A DNA stretch of 32,659 nt from Mesorhizobium sp. WSM4311. Lineage in GTDB: Bacteria; Pseudomonadota; Alphaproteobacteria; Rhizobiales; Rhizobiaceae. A program made the translations under genes and the position numbers. The DNA is taken from positions 1-32,659 of the forward strand of contig NZ_NSFV01000027.1 of NCBI RefSeq assembly GCF_002295115.1, in the 5' to 3' direction. Each line of letters begins with the position of its first letter. Within the stretch, counting starts at the first letter, position 1. Positions 24,157 through 32,659 of this stretch are shown piece after piece. The notes beneath the pieces were generated by a model. The model was not told where the DNA came from and searched no databases. It saw only the letters and a list, made by a program, of their open reading frames with translations.

Positions 24157-24825
24157 GTGACAACTCAACAAAGGGCCCTCGGAATTATTGGGCTGGAGAT
24201 CGGACTTCCGCCTCGTGAATTTCCGCCACCGCAACCGGAGTCGGTCTTCAACCCGGCAACTTTCGACTTCCCAATTATAATAGAGACCGCGGCCGGGGCT
24301 TTGGAGGAGAGGGTCATTCCCGGTGATGCTTCTCTCGAGCCGGCCTACATTGCAGCTGCCAGGCGGTTGGTCGAGCGCGGAGCAGTCGCGATAACCGGGG
24401 ACTGCGGGTTCAGTATCCGGTACCAGGCTGCAGTGGCCGCGTCTGTCGAAGTCCCGGTGGCCATGTCGAGCCTGCTACTGGCGCCCACGCTACTCCGGCA
24501 GCTTCCAGCTGACGCAAAGCTCGCCGTTGTGGCCGCAGACTCAAGACACTGCGGCAAAGAGCTGCTGGGCATAGATTCATCCGCAGAGGCAAGAGTAGTC
24601 ATCGGCGGCATTGAAGGTGACGCGTGGCCGGCTGGTGTTGTTGAAATGGAGTCGGAGGTTGCAGCCTGTGTCGCGCGACTTGGCGCCGCACATCCGGGGA
24701 TTGCCGCCCTCCTATTTGAATGTACATTGTTCCCGATGGTGACGTCAGCAATCCGTCGTAGGACAGGACTGCCCATCTATGACGCCGCGACCCTTTATCG
24801 GATGACATTCGCGTCCGTGGCTTGA
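24157..24825 (+). CDS. Aspartate/glutamate racemase-family protein (EutA-like context)
   Basis: Member of the Asp/Glu racemase superfamily (cofactor-independent, two-cysteine acid-base chemistry), 222 aa, cytoplasmic. The two catalytic cysteines are present: C83 in ITGDCGFS and C189 in LLFECTLFPM. The N-terminal ALGIIGLEIGLPPREFPPP is typical of uncharacterised rhizobial members. I chose the GTG at 24157 because GAAGAAGGA lies 7 nt upstream; an upstream GTG at 24067 has no such site. It follows the ehu operon on the same strand, as eutA, also of this superfamily, does in ehu-eut ectoine loci of sinorhizobia. It may racemise or isomerise a pathway intermediate. Arylmalonate-decarboxylase-like members have one cysteine, so a racemase-type reaction is more likely here. 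Confidence 0.8.
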   Translation: MTTQQRALGIIGLEIGLPPREFPPPQPESVFNPATFDFPIIIETAAGALEERVIPGDASLEPAYIAAARRLVERGAVAITGDCGFSIRYQAAVAASVEVPVAMSSLLLAPTLLRQLPADAKLAVVAADSRHCGKELLGIDSSAEARVVIGGIEGDAWPAGVVEMESEVAACVARLGAAHPGIAALLFECTLFPMVTSAIRRRTGLPIYDAATLYRMTFASVA

Positions 24826-25074
24826 CCGCTTGGAGGCCACTATCCCAAAATATGAGCTCATGTCTGGTATGAGTTGCGGCTCGTTATTGTAACACACGTC
24901 CGCATCTTGTCGAATACTCTGTCGAGACTGGATCCTCGATTTCCGAGGTCAGGACGCGGTGCCTGAGATGCAGGTTGGATTTTTGGAACTCGTGCTGGTC
25001 GACCGTGATCCAGACGCTAAGCGGCGACCGACTTCGGCCGGAGTTGAAGCAGGGCGATCAAGGGCCACAAAAAT

Positions 25075-26144
25075 CACTTCAGCCACCTGAGCAGGAGGGA
25101 GAAGTTGTATCCGGCGGCGGCCAGGACGGCGTTGAGGGCGTCGCCCTGCTGGCCGGCGAGGTAGTTGCGGCCCATGCGGTGTTCGTTCTTGATGTGGCCG
25201 ATATGACGCTTGCCAGCGTGTGGCCGTCATAGGGATTGCCGGGCAGCGCTTTTGCATGCAGGGCGAACTGGCCGCCCTTGGAGCGCTTCAGCGTGGTGGC
25301 CACCGACACCTTCACACCGAACTCGTAGGGCATATGCGCCTTGCCCTTGCCAATGCATTCCACCTCGTGCGCGTGCAGGCTGTAGATCTTGCGGCCGCGC
25401 TGGCGCTGGCGTTGCTAGAGAACGGTGGCGGCCTGGTAGAACGGCCATTTGAAGAGCGCGTCCAGCCCCGCATCGCCGGCGATCTGGCGAGAAATGTCGC
25501 GAATGGTCCGGCCGAGATAGGTCTTGAGCCTGCGCAGCGCCTTGTTGGCCCGCTTGAACTGCTTGGCGTGGGCATAGCGCTGGTGGCTGATCAGCGCCAG
25601 CTGATAGCTCTGGCGCAAATGGAGCTCCTTCCCTCTTGGCCAGCCGCACCAGCCGTTCGCGCGCCCGGTTGATGAGCTTGGCGTCGGTCGGGAACATGAC
25701 GTTCTTCGGCTGCACGGTTGTGTCGACGATCACCTGGCGCGTGTCGGCCGGCTTCATCGCCCCGGTCTTGACCGCAAGGCTGAGGCTCTCCTGCAACAGC
25801 GCCACGATCCGCTCCTCGCCCATGCGGCTGCGCCAGCGCGTCATCGACGAGAGGTCGAACGGCAGCGTATGGCAAAAGAACGTCTCGCCGGTGAGATACT
25901 GGAAGTAAGGGTTCTCCACCCAGCGCTCGCACAGCACCTCATCCGACAGGTTGAAGGTGTGCTTGAGGATCGCCAGCCCCGCCATCAGCCGGGTCGGCAG
26001 CGGCGGCATGCCGGGGCCGTCCGAATAGACGGCGCCGAAACGCTCCTCCAGCACCGGCCGGTCGATCGCCTGCTTCATGTTGATGATCTGATCGAGCCTG
26101 GAGCGGAACAGGTCCTGCTCTCCCGTCTCGCGTGGCTTGGACAT
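25075..26144 (-). pseudogene. IS5-family transposase, multiply frameshifted
   Basis: The minus-strand gene starts at the ATG at 26144 (MSKPRETGEQDLFRSRLDQI), with PLPTRLMAGLAILKHTFNLSD and VIVDTTVQPKNVMFPTDAKL, which holds the first catalytic Asp. After about 25640 the match moves to other frames: LRQSYQLALISHQRYAHAKQ, then KIYSLHAHEVECIGKGKAH, PYEFGVKVSVATT and NPYDGHTLA. The last known-looking piece ends near 25075. At least three frameshifts separate these pieces. It lies between the racemase-family gene and the peptide transporter operon. No terminal repeats were identified. Confidence 0.85.
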
Positions 26145-26216
26145 TCGCCGTCCCCTCGATTCGCCGCCGCCGAACCGAGTGAATCACGCTCCGCAGCACA
26201 AGGGAATCGCAAAACC

Positions 26217-26261
26217 GAATTGCAGGAAAACAGCGTCCAAATACCGCTAATCCTGCAATTC
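26217..26261. repeat. Perfect 11-bp inverted repeat beside the IS5 remnant
   Basis: GAATTGCAGGA (26217-26227) and TCCTGCAATTC (26251-26261) are exact complements with a 23-nt spacer, about 75 bp upstream of the transposase start. It could be part of the IS5 end, the transposase promoter/operator, or a flanking hairpin. Confidence 0.6.
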
Positions 26262-26859
26262 AAAAGACGCTATCCGCCTCAATCAAAAGGCCAGATCAAT
26301 GGCTTGCGGATAGTTCACGGTCGACGAGCTGGCGGCCACGCATCAGGCTGGAGATCCATCAGCGTTTACATCGTTTTTCAACGGGCGGCTCAAGCTCCGT
26401 GTTGTTGCGCGGCGCGCAGCTTGTCGAACGCCTCTTAGACCGTCGTGTGCCGGAAGAGGATATCCTCTGGAATTTCGGCATCGACATTCCGACATCACAC
26501 ATCCGTGATAAAGGCGTTTGCGGCTCGACGGGACCCTCCAACCCGAGGTCGCGAACAGAACCTGAATGACTGCCTCGTTTGCTATATGCGAATTGTCCGT
26601 GGGCGCCGCCAGGAGCTGGAACCGGCCAATCGACTTTAATTCTGGCTAGCTGTGCCCAGAATCGAGAAAAACGCCGGATTCATGCAGGCACAGCGGCCAA
26701 TTTGCAGGAACCACCCCCCTGGGCACTGCTACTTATCTGGAATGAGGGGACTGTGGAGCTTCCGTCAAAAGGAAGCCAGATGTTCCGGGTTGAGGCCGTA
26801 GATCATCGTGGTCGTGTGAACATGAAGTGATGATAAAGCCGGCAAACAGGGAGGATAAA
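26262..26859. other. Region upstream of the peptide transporter operon, no recognisable gene
   Basis: About 600 bp with only short unsupported frames. A small stem-loop, GCTTCC-gtcaaaa-GGAAGC, lies at 26758-26776, about 85 bp before the operon start and possibly in the leader. A sequence TGCGAATTG at 26587 resembles the A/T-centred elements near the AsnC gene, but only weakly. Confidence 0.4.
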
Positions 26860-28539
26860 ATGAGCCAATACTCATATAATCGTCGTGCGCTTATGAAGGC
26901 AATGCTGGCGATTTCGGCGACCCCTTGGGGGATTAACTCGAGGGCGTTCGCCTCGTCGTGCGACGATCGCATCCTGCGAATCGGCGGACTGGGTGGAGGC
27001 CCTGATTCGATGAACCCCTTCGCCACTTGGGGCTCCTTTTGGCCCTTGGCTATTTGCTATGATTTCTTGGTCTGCATAGACGCCCAGCGATACGACGATC
27101 GAAAGGGCTTTGCCCAATCTTGGTCCGTCGCCGACGACAACCTCACTTGGACCTTCAAGATCTGGCCCGGCATGAAGTGGTCGGACGGCCAGCCTGCTAC
27201 CGCTAGGGACGCGGCGTTCACTTATAGTTATTTGCACGATTCCATAGGCAAGCCCGACGAGCTAAACGTCGGGTGGAACAGCACCAGCGGTCTTGAGAAC
27301 GTCGAGTCCATCAAAGCGTTCGACGACGAGACTTTGCAGATCGTGACCAAGTTCCCCGCGACCTGGCCAATAGACAATATCATAATGATCGTTCCCGAGC
27401 ACATTTGGAAGGACATCAGCTATGCTGACGCACGCGTAACCTTCCGCAACGATCCGCCTTTGGTGGGTACGGGACCTATGATCGTTTCGGAGTTTCACCA
27501 GGGCCAGTTTACACGCCTGACGCCGAACCCCTATTTCCGTACGGGGAAGCCCCAAATCGCGGGGGTGATCCTGCGGTCCTTCGATGCCGCCGATCCGATT
27601 GCGCAAGGTCTTAAGAGCGGGGAACTCGATTATGGCAACTACCTGACGTCCGCCCAGTGGGCTGATCTCTCGAAGGATCCCGACATTGTAGTCGGTGAAT
27701 CCCGCATAGCTCAGAAAACCTATCTCGCCTTCAACACCGCTTCGGGAGATGGCGCAGGTAGCACCAAGGCTCTGCAGGATCCGGCGTTTCGCGATGCGCT
27801 CGGCTACGCGATCGATCAGAAGGCCATCGTCGATCGAGCCATGCGCGGACACGCCGACCCTGGTGTCGGACTCGCAATGCCGGTGGCGGCCGATTACTAT
27901 TCAGATCTGAACGACATCAGGCGCCACTTCGATCTCGCCGAAGCCAACCGCCGGCTTGACGCCGCAGGGTACCGGGACACGAACGGCGATGGCATTCGGG
28001 AGGACAAGGACGGGAAGAGTTTCCAGCTAGAGCTGGTGTCTGGACCTTCAGCAAATATAGAGATGCCGGTCGCGGCAGTGCAGTTTATCGCTGGCTGGTT
28101 GGAGCAAATCGGTATCCCTGTATCGGTGACTCGGCTCGACTCCGGTGCGCTGAGCGCCCGCGCCGCAGCTCCGGCGAAAGGCGGCGGAGGGTGGGATCTG
28201 CTCATTTCCGATACCTGGCAAGGCCCAACACCTAAAGACCTGCTCATCTTCGGCAGCAGCAATTCCATCGGCATCAAGAACAAGGCGTACTGGACGAATG
28301 CGGAGTTCGACAAACTGTTCGCGGAGGTGCAGGTCACCGTTGACCTCAAGAAAAACCAAAAGCTGGTCGACCAGGCAGCGCGACTAATTTATACTGAAGC
28401 GCCTTACATCGTACTATGTTACCCCACCCTGCTCGAAGCCCACCGGAGGGATTGCTTCGAGGGTTGGGGAAAGCAAGGCATCATGTCGATGGACAGCTAC
28501 TTCCCATTCGATCGCTTGAAGCCGGTGCCCGCGCCGTGA
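26860..28539 (+). CDS. Peptide/oligopeptide ABC transporter, periplasmic binding protein
   Basis: Family-5 solute-binding protein (SBP_bac_5, DppA/OppA type), 559 aa, periplasmic. The ATG at 26860 has a strong site GGGAGGA; an in-frame ATG at 26827 has none. The N-terminus YNRRALMKAMLAIS resembles a twin-arginine signal, with cleavage likely after SRAFA (about residue 31). Mature motifs include GGPDSMNPFATW, WTFKIWPGMKWSDGQPATA and DPAFRDALGYAIDQKAIV. The C-terminal part binds ligand through a large cleft usually holding peptides but also opines, nickel chelates or other amino-acid conjugates. It is the first gene of a five-gene operon whose next start overlaps its stop by four bases (GTGA). 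The ligand is unknown. Confidence 0.9.
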   Translation: MSQYSYNRRALMKAMLAISATPWGINSRAFASSCDDRILRIGGLGGGPDSMNPFATWGSFWPLAICYDFLVCIDAQRYDDRKGFAQSWSVADDNLTWTFKIWPGMKWSDGQPATARDAAFTYSYLHDSIGKPDELNVGWNSTSGLENVESIKAFDDETLQIVTKFPATWPIDNIIMIVPEHIWKDISYADARVTFRNDPPLVGTGPMIVSEFHQGQFTRLTPNPYFRTGKPQIAGVILRSFDAADPIAQGLKSGELDYGNYLTSAQWADLSKDPDIVVGESRIAQKTYLAFNTASGDGAGSTKALQDPAFRDALGYAIDQKAIVDRAMRGHADPGVGLAMPVAADYYSDLNDIRRHFDLAEANRRLDAAGYRDTNGDGIREDKDGKSFQLELVSGPSANIEMPVAAVQFIAGWLEQIGIPVSVTRLDSGALSARAAAPAKGGGGWDLLISDTWQGPTPKDLLIFGSSNSIGIKNKAYWTNAEFDKLFAEVQVTVDLKKNQKLVDQAARLIYTEAPYIVLCYPTLLEAHRRDCFEGWGKQGIMSMDSYFPFDRLKPVPAP

Positions 28540-29525
28540 ACGGAGGGGGAGGGAGCCGTCACATCCTGCGCATCATCGTCAGGGCCTCTATAACCCTCCT
28601 GATGGTGGCAGTCCTGAACTTCATCCTATTCCGAGTTATTCCAGGTGACCCTGCATCTCTTTTGCTTGGCGGGGCGCGCGTCAGCGTCACCGCCGAGCAG
28701 ATTGAGGCGCAGAACCAACGTTGGGGCCTTGACCGGCCGCTGTTCCCGGACCAGGCGGTCGACTACCTGTCGGCAACACTCCGCGGCGATTTCGGCTACA
28801 GCTTCAAGTTCAGGGGCAGGCATGTCGCAGACCTGATAGCGGAACGCCTGCCGGACACCATAGTCCTAGTCGGGGTTGCTCAGATAATGGCAATCGTTAT
28901 TGGGGTGATGCTTGGGATCTACGCAGGCTGGCGCCGGGGAGGAGCCGGCGACCGTATCGCAACCGGAGCCTCTCTGGCGCTCTATTCTACGCCGGCTTTC
29001 TGGCTCGGCATGATCCTGGTGGTAATCTTCAGCACGGCATTGGGTTGGCTCCCGGGCTATGGTGCATACTCGCCCGGCCTGATCACGGGCTCTCTTGGTT
29101 CGTTCCTCGACTACCTGCAACATCTCACGCTTCCCGCCACTGCGGTGGCGCTTGGGCTAATCGGCCAGTACGTCGTCGTCGCTCGTGCCGCAATGAGTGA
29201 CGTACTCACCGAGGATTACATGGTAACCGCACGGGCGAAAGGGCTGACCAACGGTCAAATGCTGATGCGTCATGCATTTCGCAATGCAATGCTACCGGTC
29301 GTGACCTTGATCACCCTCAATATTGGCTATGTGGTCGCCGGGGCCATCACTGTCGAAGCCGTTTTCGCCTGGCCGGGTATCGGCGGGCTGACGGTGGAAG
29401 CACTCAACGCACGGGACTACCCAGTCCTTCAAGGCATATTCCTGTTGCTTGGCGTTTCAATTGTTCTCGCAAACCTCGTAGCCGATCTTGCCTACAGCCT
29501 TCTAGATCCGAGGGTCCGACAATGA
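28536..29525 (+). CDS. Peptide ABC transporter permease (DppB type)
   Basis: Inner-membrane permease of 329 aa with the DppB layout. The first membrane helix is ITLLMVAVLNFILFRVIPGDPA (about 17-38), followed by a long periplasmic loop and five further helices in the C-terminal half. The EAA loop reads TARAKGLTNGQMLMRHAFRNA near residues 230-250. The GTG at 28536 overlaps the stop of the binding-protein gene (GTGA), and AGGAGCC-like purine-rich sequence lies near, which fits coupled translation. The open frame upstream to 28416 overlaps the preceding gene and lacks similarity. The next gene begins within its stop codon. Confidence 0.9.
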   Translation: MNGGGGSRHILRIIVRASITLLMVAVLNFILFRVIPGDPASLLLGGARVSVTAEQIEAQNQRWGLDRPLFPDQAVDYLSATLRGDFGYSFKFRGRHVADLIAERLPDTIVLVGVAQIMAIVIGVMLGIYAGWRRGGAGDRIATGASLALYSTPAFWLGMILVVIFSTALGWLPGYGAYSPGLITGSLGSFLDYLQHLTLPATAVALGLIGQYVVVARAAMSDVLTEDYMVTARAKGLTNGQMLMRHAFRNAMLPVVTLITLNIGYVVAGAITVEAVFAWPGIGGLTVEALNARDYPVLQGIFLLLGVSIVLANLVADLAYSLLDPRVRQ

Positions 29526-30454
29526 GCGACAATATTGTTCGATATTGCCCGCGAGGCCGGGCGCGCGCAATAAAAGGCTTTCTGCGTCAATTTCTCAGCT
29601 ATGGCGGTGCTCAGGTGGGCCTCGTATGTCTGGTATTCTTTCTTGTTGTGGGAGCGGTCCCCAATATTCTGGCGGGACCGCTCCAGACTGCGATCAATGC
29701 AACTGGCGATTTCCTCGCACCCCCATCAGGCGAGCATCTGCTCGGCACGGACGAAATCGGGCGGGACGTGCTCAATCTGGTCCTCCATGGTGCCCGGATC
29801 TCGCTTACGATTGCGCTACTCGCGACTGTGATCAGCCTCGTCGTTGGGACTACAATCGGTACGACCGCTGGCTACTATGGTGGCAGGGTCGACGTCTGGC
29901 TGATGCGCTTGACAGACTTCTTTTTTGTCATGCCGTCCTTCGTGCTGGCGCTGGTCATTACACCCGTGGTTCTCGAGGTGATGGGGCGCGGTGGAGAAAT
30001 CCTGGGCTTCCGTCCTTCTCTTTTCGTGATCATTGTCGTTATAGGCATGACAAGCTGGTCCTTTGTTGCACGTATCGTCCGGAGTCAGACACTGTCGCTT
30101 AAGGAGCGACCATTCATTGATCGTGCGCGCGTTGCGGGTAGCAGTAATTTCGGCATCATGGTGCGGCACATCCTCCCCAATCTCGTGCCGCAAATCGCAG
30201 CCAATGGTGCGCTGGTGGTCGCCAGCGCAATCTATGTCGAGACATCGCTCTCATTCCTTGGACTCGGGGACCCGTTGCAGCCTTCATGGGGCACTTTGCT
30301 TTCGCTCGCTCAGCGCGCCGGCGCGGCCAGTGCTGGAGCCTGGTGGTACCTCGGCGCCCCAGGACTGTGCGTACTCACGGTTTCGCTTAGCTTCGTCCTG
30401 ATTGGCAGTGCCCTTGACGACACGTTCAATCCACGGCGGAGGGTGATCCCATGA
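29522..30454 (+). CDS. Peptide ABC transporter permease (DppC type)
   Basis: Second permease, 310 aa, overlapping the previous stop by four bases (ATGA). The N-terminal helix is VGLVCLVFFLVVGAVPNILA, followed by the typical PPSGEHLLGTDEIGRDVLNL block (about 70-88). The EAA loop is DRARVAGSSNFGIMVRHILPN (about 200-220), and the end ETSLSFLGLGDPLQPSWG is characteristic of DppC. About six membrane segments. It forms the channel with the DppB-type subunit. Confidence 0.9.
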   Translation: MSDNIVRYCPRGRARAIKGFLRQFLSYGGAQVGLVCLVFFLVVGAVPNILAGPLQTAINATGDFLAPPSGEHLLGTDEIGRDVLNLVLHGARISLTIALLATVISLVVGTTIGTTAGYYGGRVDVWLMRLTDFFFVMPSFVLALVITPVVLEVMGRGGEILGFRPSLFVIIVVIGMTSWSFVARIVRSQTLSLKERPFIDRARVAGSSNFGIMVRHILPNLVPQIAANGALVVASAIYVETSLSFLGLGDPLQPSWGTLLSLAQRAGAASAGAWWYLGAPGLCVLTVSLSFVLIGSALDDTFNPRRRVIP

Positions 30455-31461
30455 CCAGCTCCTCCCAGGACAAAACACCGCTTCTGGAAATAGACCGGCT
30501 CTCTGTCGATTATGGGCTCAAGGGCGTTTCATTGCGAGCAATCGACGGCGTAAGCTTCGCGCTCCGAGCCGGAGAGGCCGTGGGCCTCGTCGGAGAATCG
30601 GGCAGTGGCAAGACCACGACCGCGATGGCGATCGCTGGTCTACTATCACCCAACGCGCGGGTCAGCGGCGGCCAAGTGCGCTATCGTGGCAACCGACTGC
30701 CGATCGACGATGATGCGGCGATGCGGCCACATCGCTGGAGCGAAACGTCCGTTGTCTTCCAGGGCGCGATGAACGCACTTAATCCTGTTCACCGCATTAT
30801 CAAGCAGATCGCCGAGCCATGCATGCTGAAGCTCGGCATGTCGCGGGGCGAGGCGACCAAGCGGGGAAGTGAGTTGCTTCAACTGGTCGGCATCCCGGCG
30901 GATCGTGGTTCCGCCTACCCTCACGAGTTGTCGGGCGGAATGCGACAAAGGGTGATGATTGCCATGGCGCTCGCGTGTCGACCTTCGATTATCATTGGTG
31001 ACGAGCCCACCACAGCGCTCGACGTCATCACTCAGGCTCAGATCCTTAACCTGCTAGGCGACTTGCGATCGCAGTTGAGCCTCGCCCTGATTTTGATCAC
31101 CCACGACCTTTCTGTGGTGGCTAAGTGTTGTGATCGCGTAATGATCATGTACGCGGGCCGCATCGTCGAGGATGGCACTGTCGCCGAGATTTTCGCCCAG
31201 CCCAAACATCCCTACACCCGACAGCTGATCGAATCGATCCCGAACCCAGCGAGCGGCAAAAAGATGATCCGGCCAATACCGGGTGATCCTCCCAACTTGG
31301 TGAATCGACCCTCGGGCTGCGCTTTCCATCCGCGTTGCCCGTCGGTCATGGGGGGGTGCGCGACCGAAGTCCCCAGCCTCAATAAGTTCGGGCGGGGACG
31401 TGTCGCCTGTCACCTTCACCGGTCCTTGACGCAAGAAGACAAGGTCGCTGTTCATGCCTGA
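30451..31461 (+). CDS. Peptide ABC transporter ATPase (DppD type)
   Basis: Cytoplasmic ATPase of 336 aa, starting in the preceding stop (ATGA). Motifs in order are Walker A GESGSGKTT (about 48-56), the Q-loop region VVFQGAMNALNPVH, signature LSGGMRQRVMIAMAL (about 157-171), Walker B IIIGDEPTTALDV, and H-loop ITHDLS. The C-terminal oligopeptide/dipeptide extension has CAFHPRCPSVMGGC, the cysteine-containing segment seen in DppD/OppD. All catalytic motifs are intact. It forms a heterodimer with the DppF-type ATPase encoded next. Confidence 0.92.
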   Translation: MTSSSQDKTPLLEIDRLSVDYGLKGVSLRAIDGVSFALRAGEAVGLVGESGSGKTTTAMAIAGLLSPNARVSGGQVRYRGNRLPIDDDAAMRPHRWSETSVVFQGAMNALNPVHRIIKQIAEPCMLKLGMSRGEATKRGSELLQLVGIPADRGSAYPHELSGGMRQRVMIAMALACRPSIIIGDEPTTALDVITQAQILNLLGDLRSQLSLALILITHDLSVVAKCCDRVMIMYAGRIVEDGTVAEIFAQPKHPYTRQLIESIPNPASGKKMIRPIPGDPPNLVNRPSGCAFHPRCPSVMGGCATEVPSLNKFGRGRVACHLHRSLTQEDKVAVHA

Positions 31462-32455
31462 CACTGCCGGCATCCTGCGTCTCGAGAGCCTGCAAGTTCA
31501 TTTTCCTATCCAGGGCGGTCTGTTCGACCGTGTCCTGGGCCGATCTGTCGGCGCCATGCGCGCGGTAGACGGGATCGACCTCAACGTCGGGCGGGGCGAG
31601 ATCGTCGCCCTGGTCGGCGAATCGGGAAGCGGCAAGACCACTGTGGGCCGCGTCATCACCAAGCTTGCCAAGCCGACTGGCGGCAGAATGCTGTTCGAAG
31701 GCCGCGACATGAGGTCGGTAGAGGGCTTCTCGGCTCTACGTCCGTACCGGCGTCGCGTGCAAATGATCTTCCAGGACGCTTATCAGGCCCTCAATCCGCG
31801 ACACACCGTGTTCGACATCGTGGCGGAGCCGTTGCAGTCCCTGCGGCTGGTCGGTAACGCCACTCAACTCGCCGACCGGGTGAGTGAAGCGCTTGCGGCC
31901 GCTGGGCTCAATCCTCCCGGCGATTTCTTCGCCCGCTTCCCGCACGAGCTATCCGGCGGGCAGCGCCAGCGCGTCGTGATTGCAGGAGCGCTTGCCGTCC
32001 GGCCGGAACTCATCGTTGCTGATGAACCTGTATCGATGCTCGATGTCTCGATACGCGCTCAGATTCTTCAGGTCCTGGTTGACTTGCGCGACAGGCACAA
32101 CATGGCGCTGCTGTTCATCACCCACGATTTGCCCCTTGCCTGGCTGATCGCCGACCGGATTGCGGTCTTGTATCTTGGAAAATTGGTCGAGATTGGTAGC
32201 GCCGACGAGATCACATTCAACCCTCGCCATCCGTATACCGTCGCCTTGCGCAACGCCACACCGCAGATTGGCGGCAACGCAGGTCGCGCCGAGTTGCCGG
32301 CCCTGCAGGGCGAGGTTCCAAGTGCCGCGCGCGTGCCGAAGGGCTGCCGTTTCCATCCTCGTTGCCCGCTTGCCTTCGACCGTTGCAAAGCTGAGGAGCC
32401 GCCGGCGATCGAAGTTGGACCACAGCACCTGTCAGCCTGCTGGCTCGCTAAGTGA
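31454..32455 (+). CDS. Peptide ABC transporter ATPase (DppF type)
   Basis: Second ATPase, 333 aa. Its ATG at 31454 overlaps the end of the previous gene by eight bases, with an AAGG-type site upstream. The N-terminus LQVHFPIQGGLFDRVLG is typical of DppF/OppF. Walker A GESGSGKTTVG is at about 55-65, Q-loop MIFQDAYQALNPRH, signature LSGGQRQRVVIAGAL, Walker B LIVADEPVSMLDVS, and ITHDLP. The C-terminal extension has CRFHPRCPLAFDRC. It completes a five-gene operon (binding protein, two permeases, two ATPases) with every junction overlapping. Confidence 0.92.
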   Translation: MPDTAGILRLESLQVHFPIQGGLFDRVLGRSVGAMRAVDGIDLNVGRGEIVALVGESGSGKTTVGRVITKLAKPTGGRMLFEGRDMRSVEGFSALRPYRRRVQMIFQDAYQALNPRHTVFDIVAEPLQSLRLVGNATQLADRVSEALAAAGLNPPGDFFARFPHELSGGQRQRVVIAGALAVRPELIVADEPVSMLDVSIRAQILQVLVDLRDRHNMALLFITHDLPLAWLIADRIAVLYLGKLVEIGSADEITFNPRHPYTVALRNATPQIGGNAGRAELPALQGEVPSAARVPKGCRFHPRCPLAFDRCKAEEPPAIEVGPQHLSACWLAK

Positions 32456-32659
32456 AAGGCATGCAATCAGCGCCACCCCAATGAGCGTATTCCATCTGGT
32501 ATTGCACAGGCAGGTGGGCTGGAACACCACCATGCAGATAGAATGCTGAGACCCGTCGAAATTGGCCACTCCATCTTGAATCAGTCTCAATGTCTGGGAG
32601 GCACTCTGAAGTGTGTAATGAACTAGGCCCGATTAAACCGCCAACGCCGCGATACGAAG
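32456..32659. other. Right-edge stretch, nothing recognised
   Basis: 204 bp after the peptide transporter operon. There is no supported gene, no terminator-like hairpin I could identify, and no IS signature. Confidence 0.3.

Noticed and set aside
1..32659. CRISPR arrays, tRNA or rRNA genes.
   Set aside because: No regularly spaced repeats and no recognisable RNA gene were seen.

Overview
The window looks like an accessory replicon of a rhizobium (Rhizobiales/Hyphomicrobiales: a symbiosis plasmid or symbiosis island). The reasons are moderately GC-rich coding DNA with loose spacing, decayed insertion sequences of at least four families (IS256, IS3, IS481, IS5), several pseudogenes, and a set of amino-acid-derivative catabolic and transport genes. 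From memory only, the same families (GMC oxidoreductase, M24 hydrolase, class-III aminotransferase, aldehyde dehydrogenase, AsnC regulator, amino-acid and peptide ABC transporters) occur in the y4n/y4t/y4u part of the symbiotic plasmid of Sinorhizobium fredii NGR234. No nod, nif or fix gene is visible here, so the symbiotic setting is inference.

Layout. 1-1690: GMC oxidoreductase copy 1, running off the left edge of a 1.69 kb duplicated block. 1766-2068: IS256 debris. 2372-4218: a 2-oxoglutarate/Fe(II) oxygenase and a GNAT acetyltransferase (+). 4358-4660: IS3 debris. 7985-4709 (-): panD, an ATP-grasp carboxylate-amine ligase and an ectoine-hydrolase-like M24 protein. 8657-10269: an IS481 stub, then a dead IS256 element with a 9-bp target duplication that cuts a GNAT gene. 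10704-11840 (-): a decayed ehuB-like gene and a frameshifted GNAT gene. 12064-15066 (-): an aldehyde dehydrogenase and an EctB/DoeD-type aminotransferase, divergent from an AsnC/Lrp regulator (15688-16152, +). 16624-18852: the second copy of the GMC gene, fused at its stop codon to another decayed ehuB. 19084-19936: a damaged alpha/beta hydrolase. 20430-23594: intact ehuB-ehuC-ehuD-ehuA. 24157-24825: an Asp/Glu-racemase-family gene. 25075-26144: IS5-family debris. 26860-32455: a tightly coupled five-gene peptide ABC transporter operon.

How it may work. EhuABCD-like uptake, the DoeA/EutD-like hydrolase, the DoeD/EctB-like aminotransferase, the DoeC-like dehydrogenase, the DoeX-like AsnC regulator and the EutA-like racemase-family protein together resemble an ectoine/diaminobutyrate catabolic pathway. 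The N-acetyl-diaminobutyrate deacetylase (DoeB/EutE) expected between hydrolase and aminotransferase is not in the window. Instead the hydrolase follows PanD (aspartate to beta-alanine) and an ATP-grasp ligase. An orphan 2OG oxygenase and a duplicated GMC oxidoreductase add oxidative steps. My inference is that the cluster handles an ectoine-like or beta-alanine/diaminobutyrate-containing compound rather than ectoine itself. The substrate cannot be read from sequence.

The region is evolutionarily active. It shows a nearly identical gene-length duplication, three ehuB copies of which two are dead, an internal duplication of the 5' end of ehuA, and several single-base disruptions. Some of the single-base disruptions could be sequencing errors.
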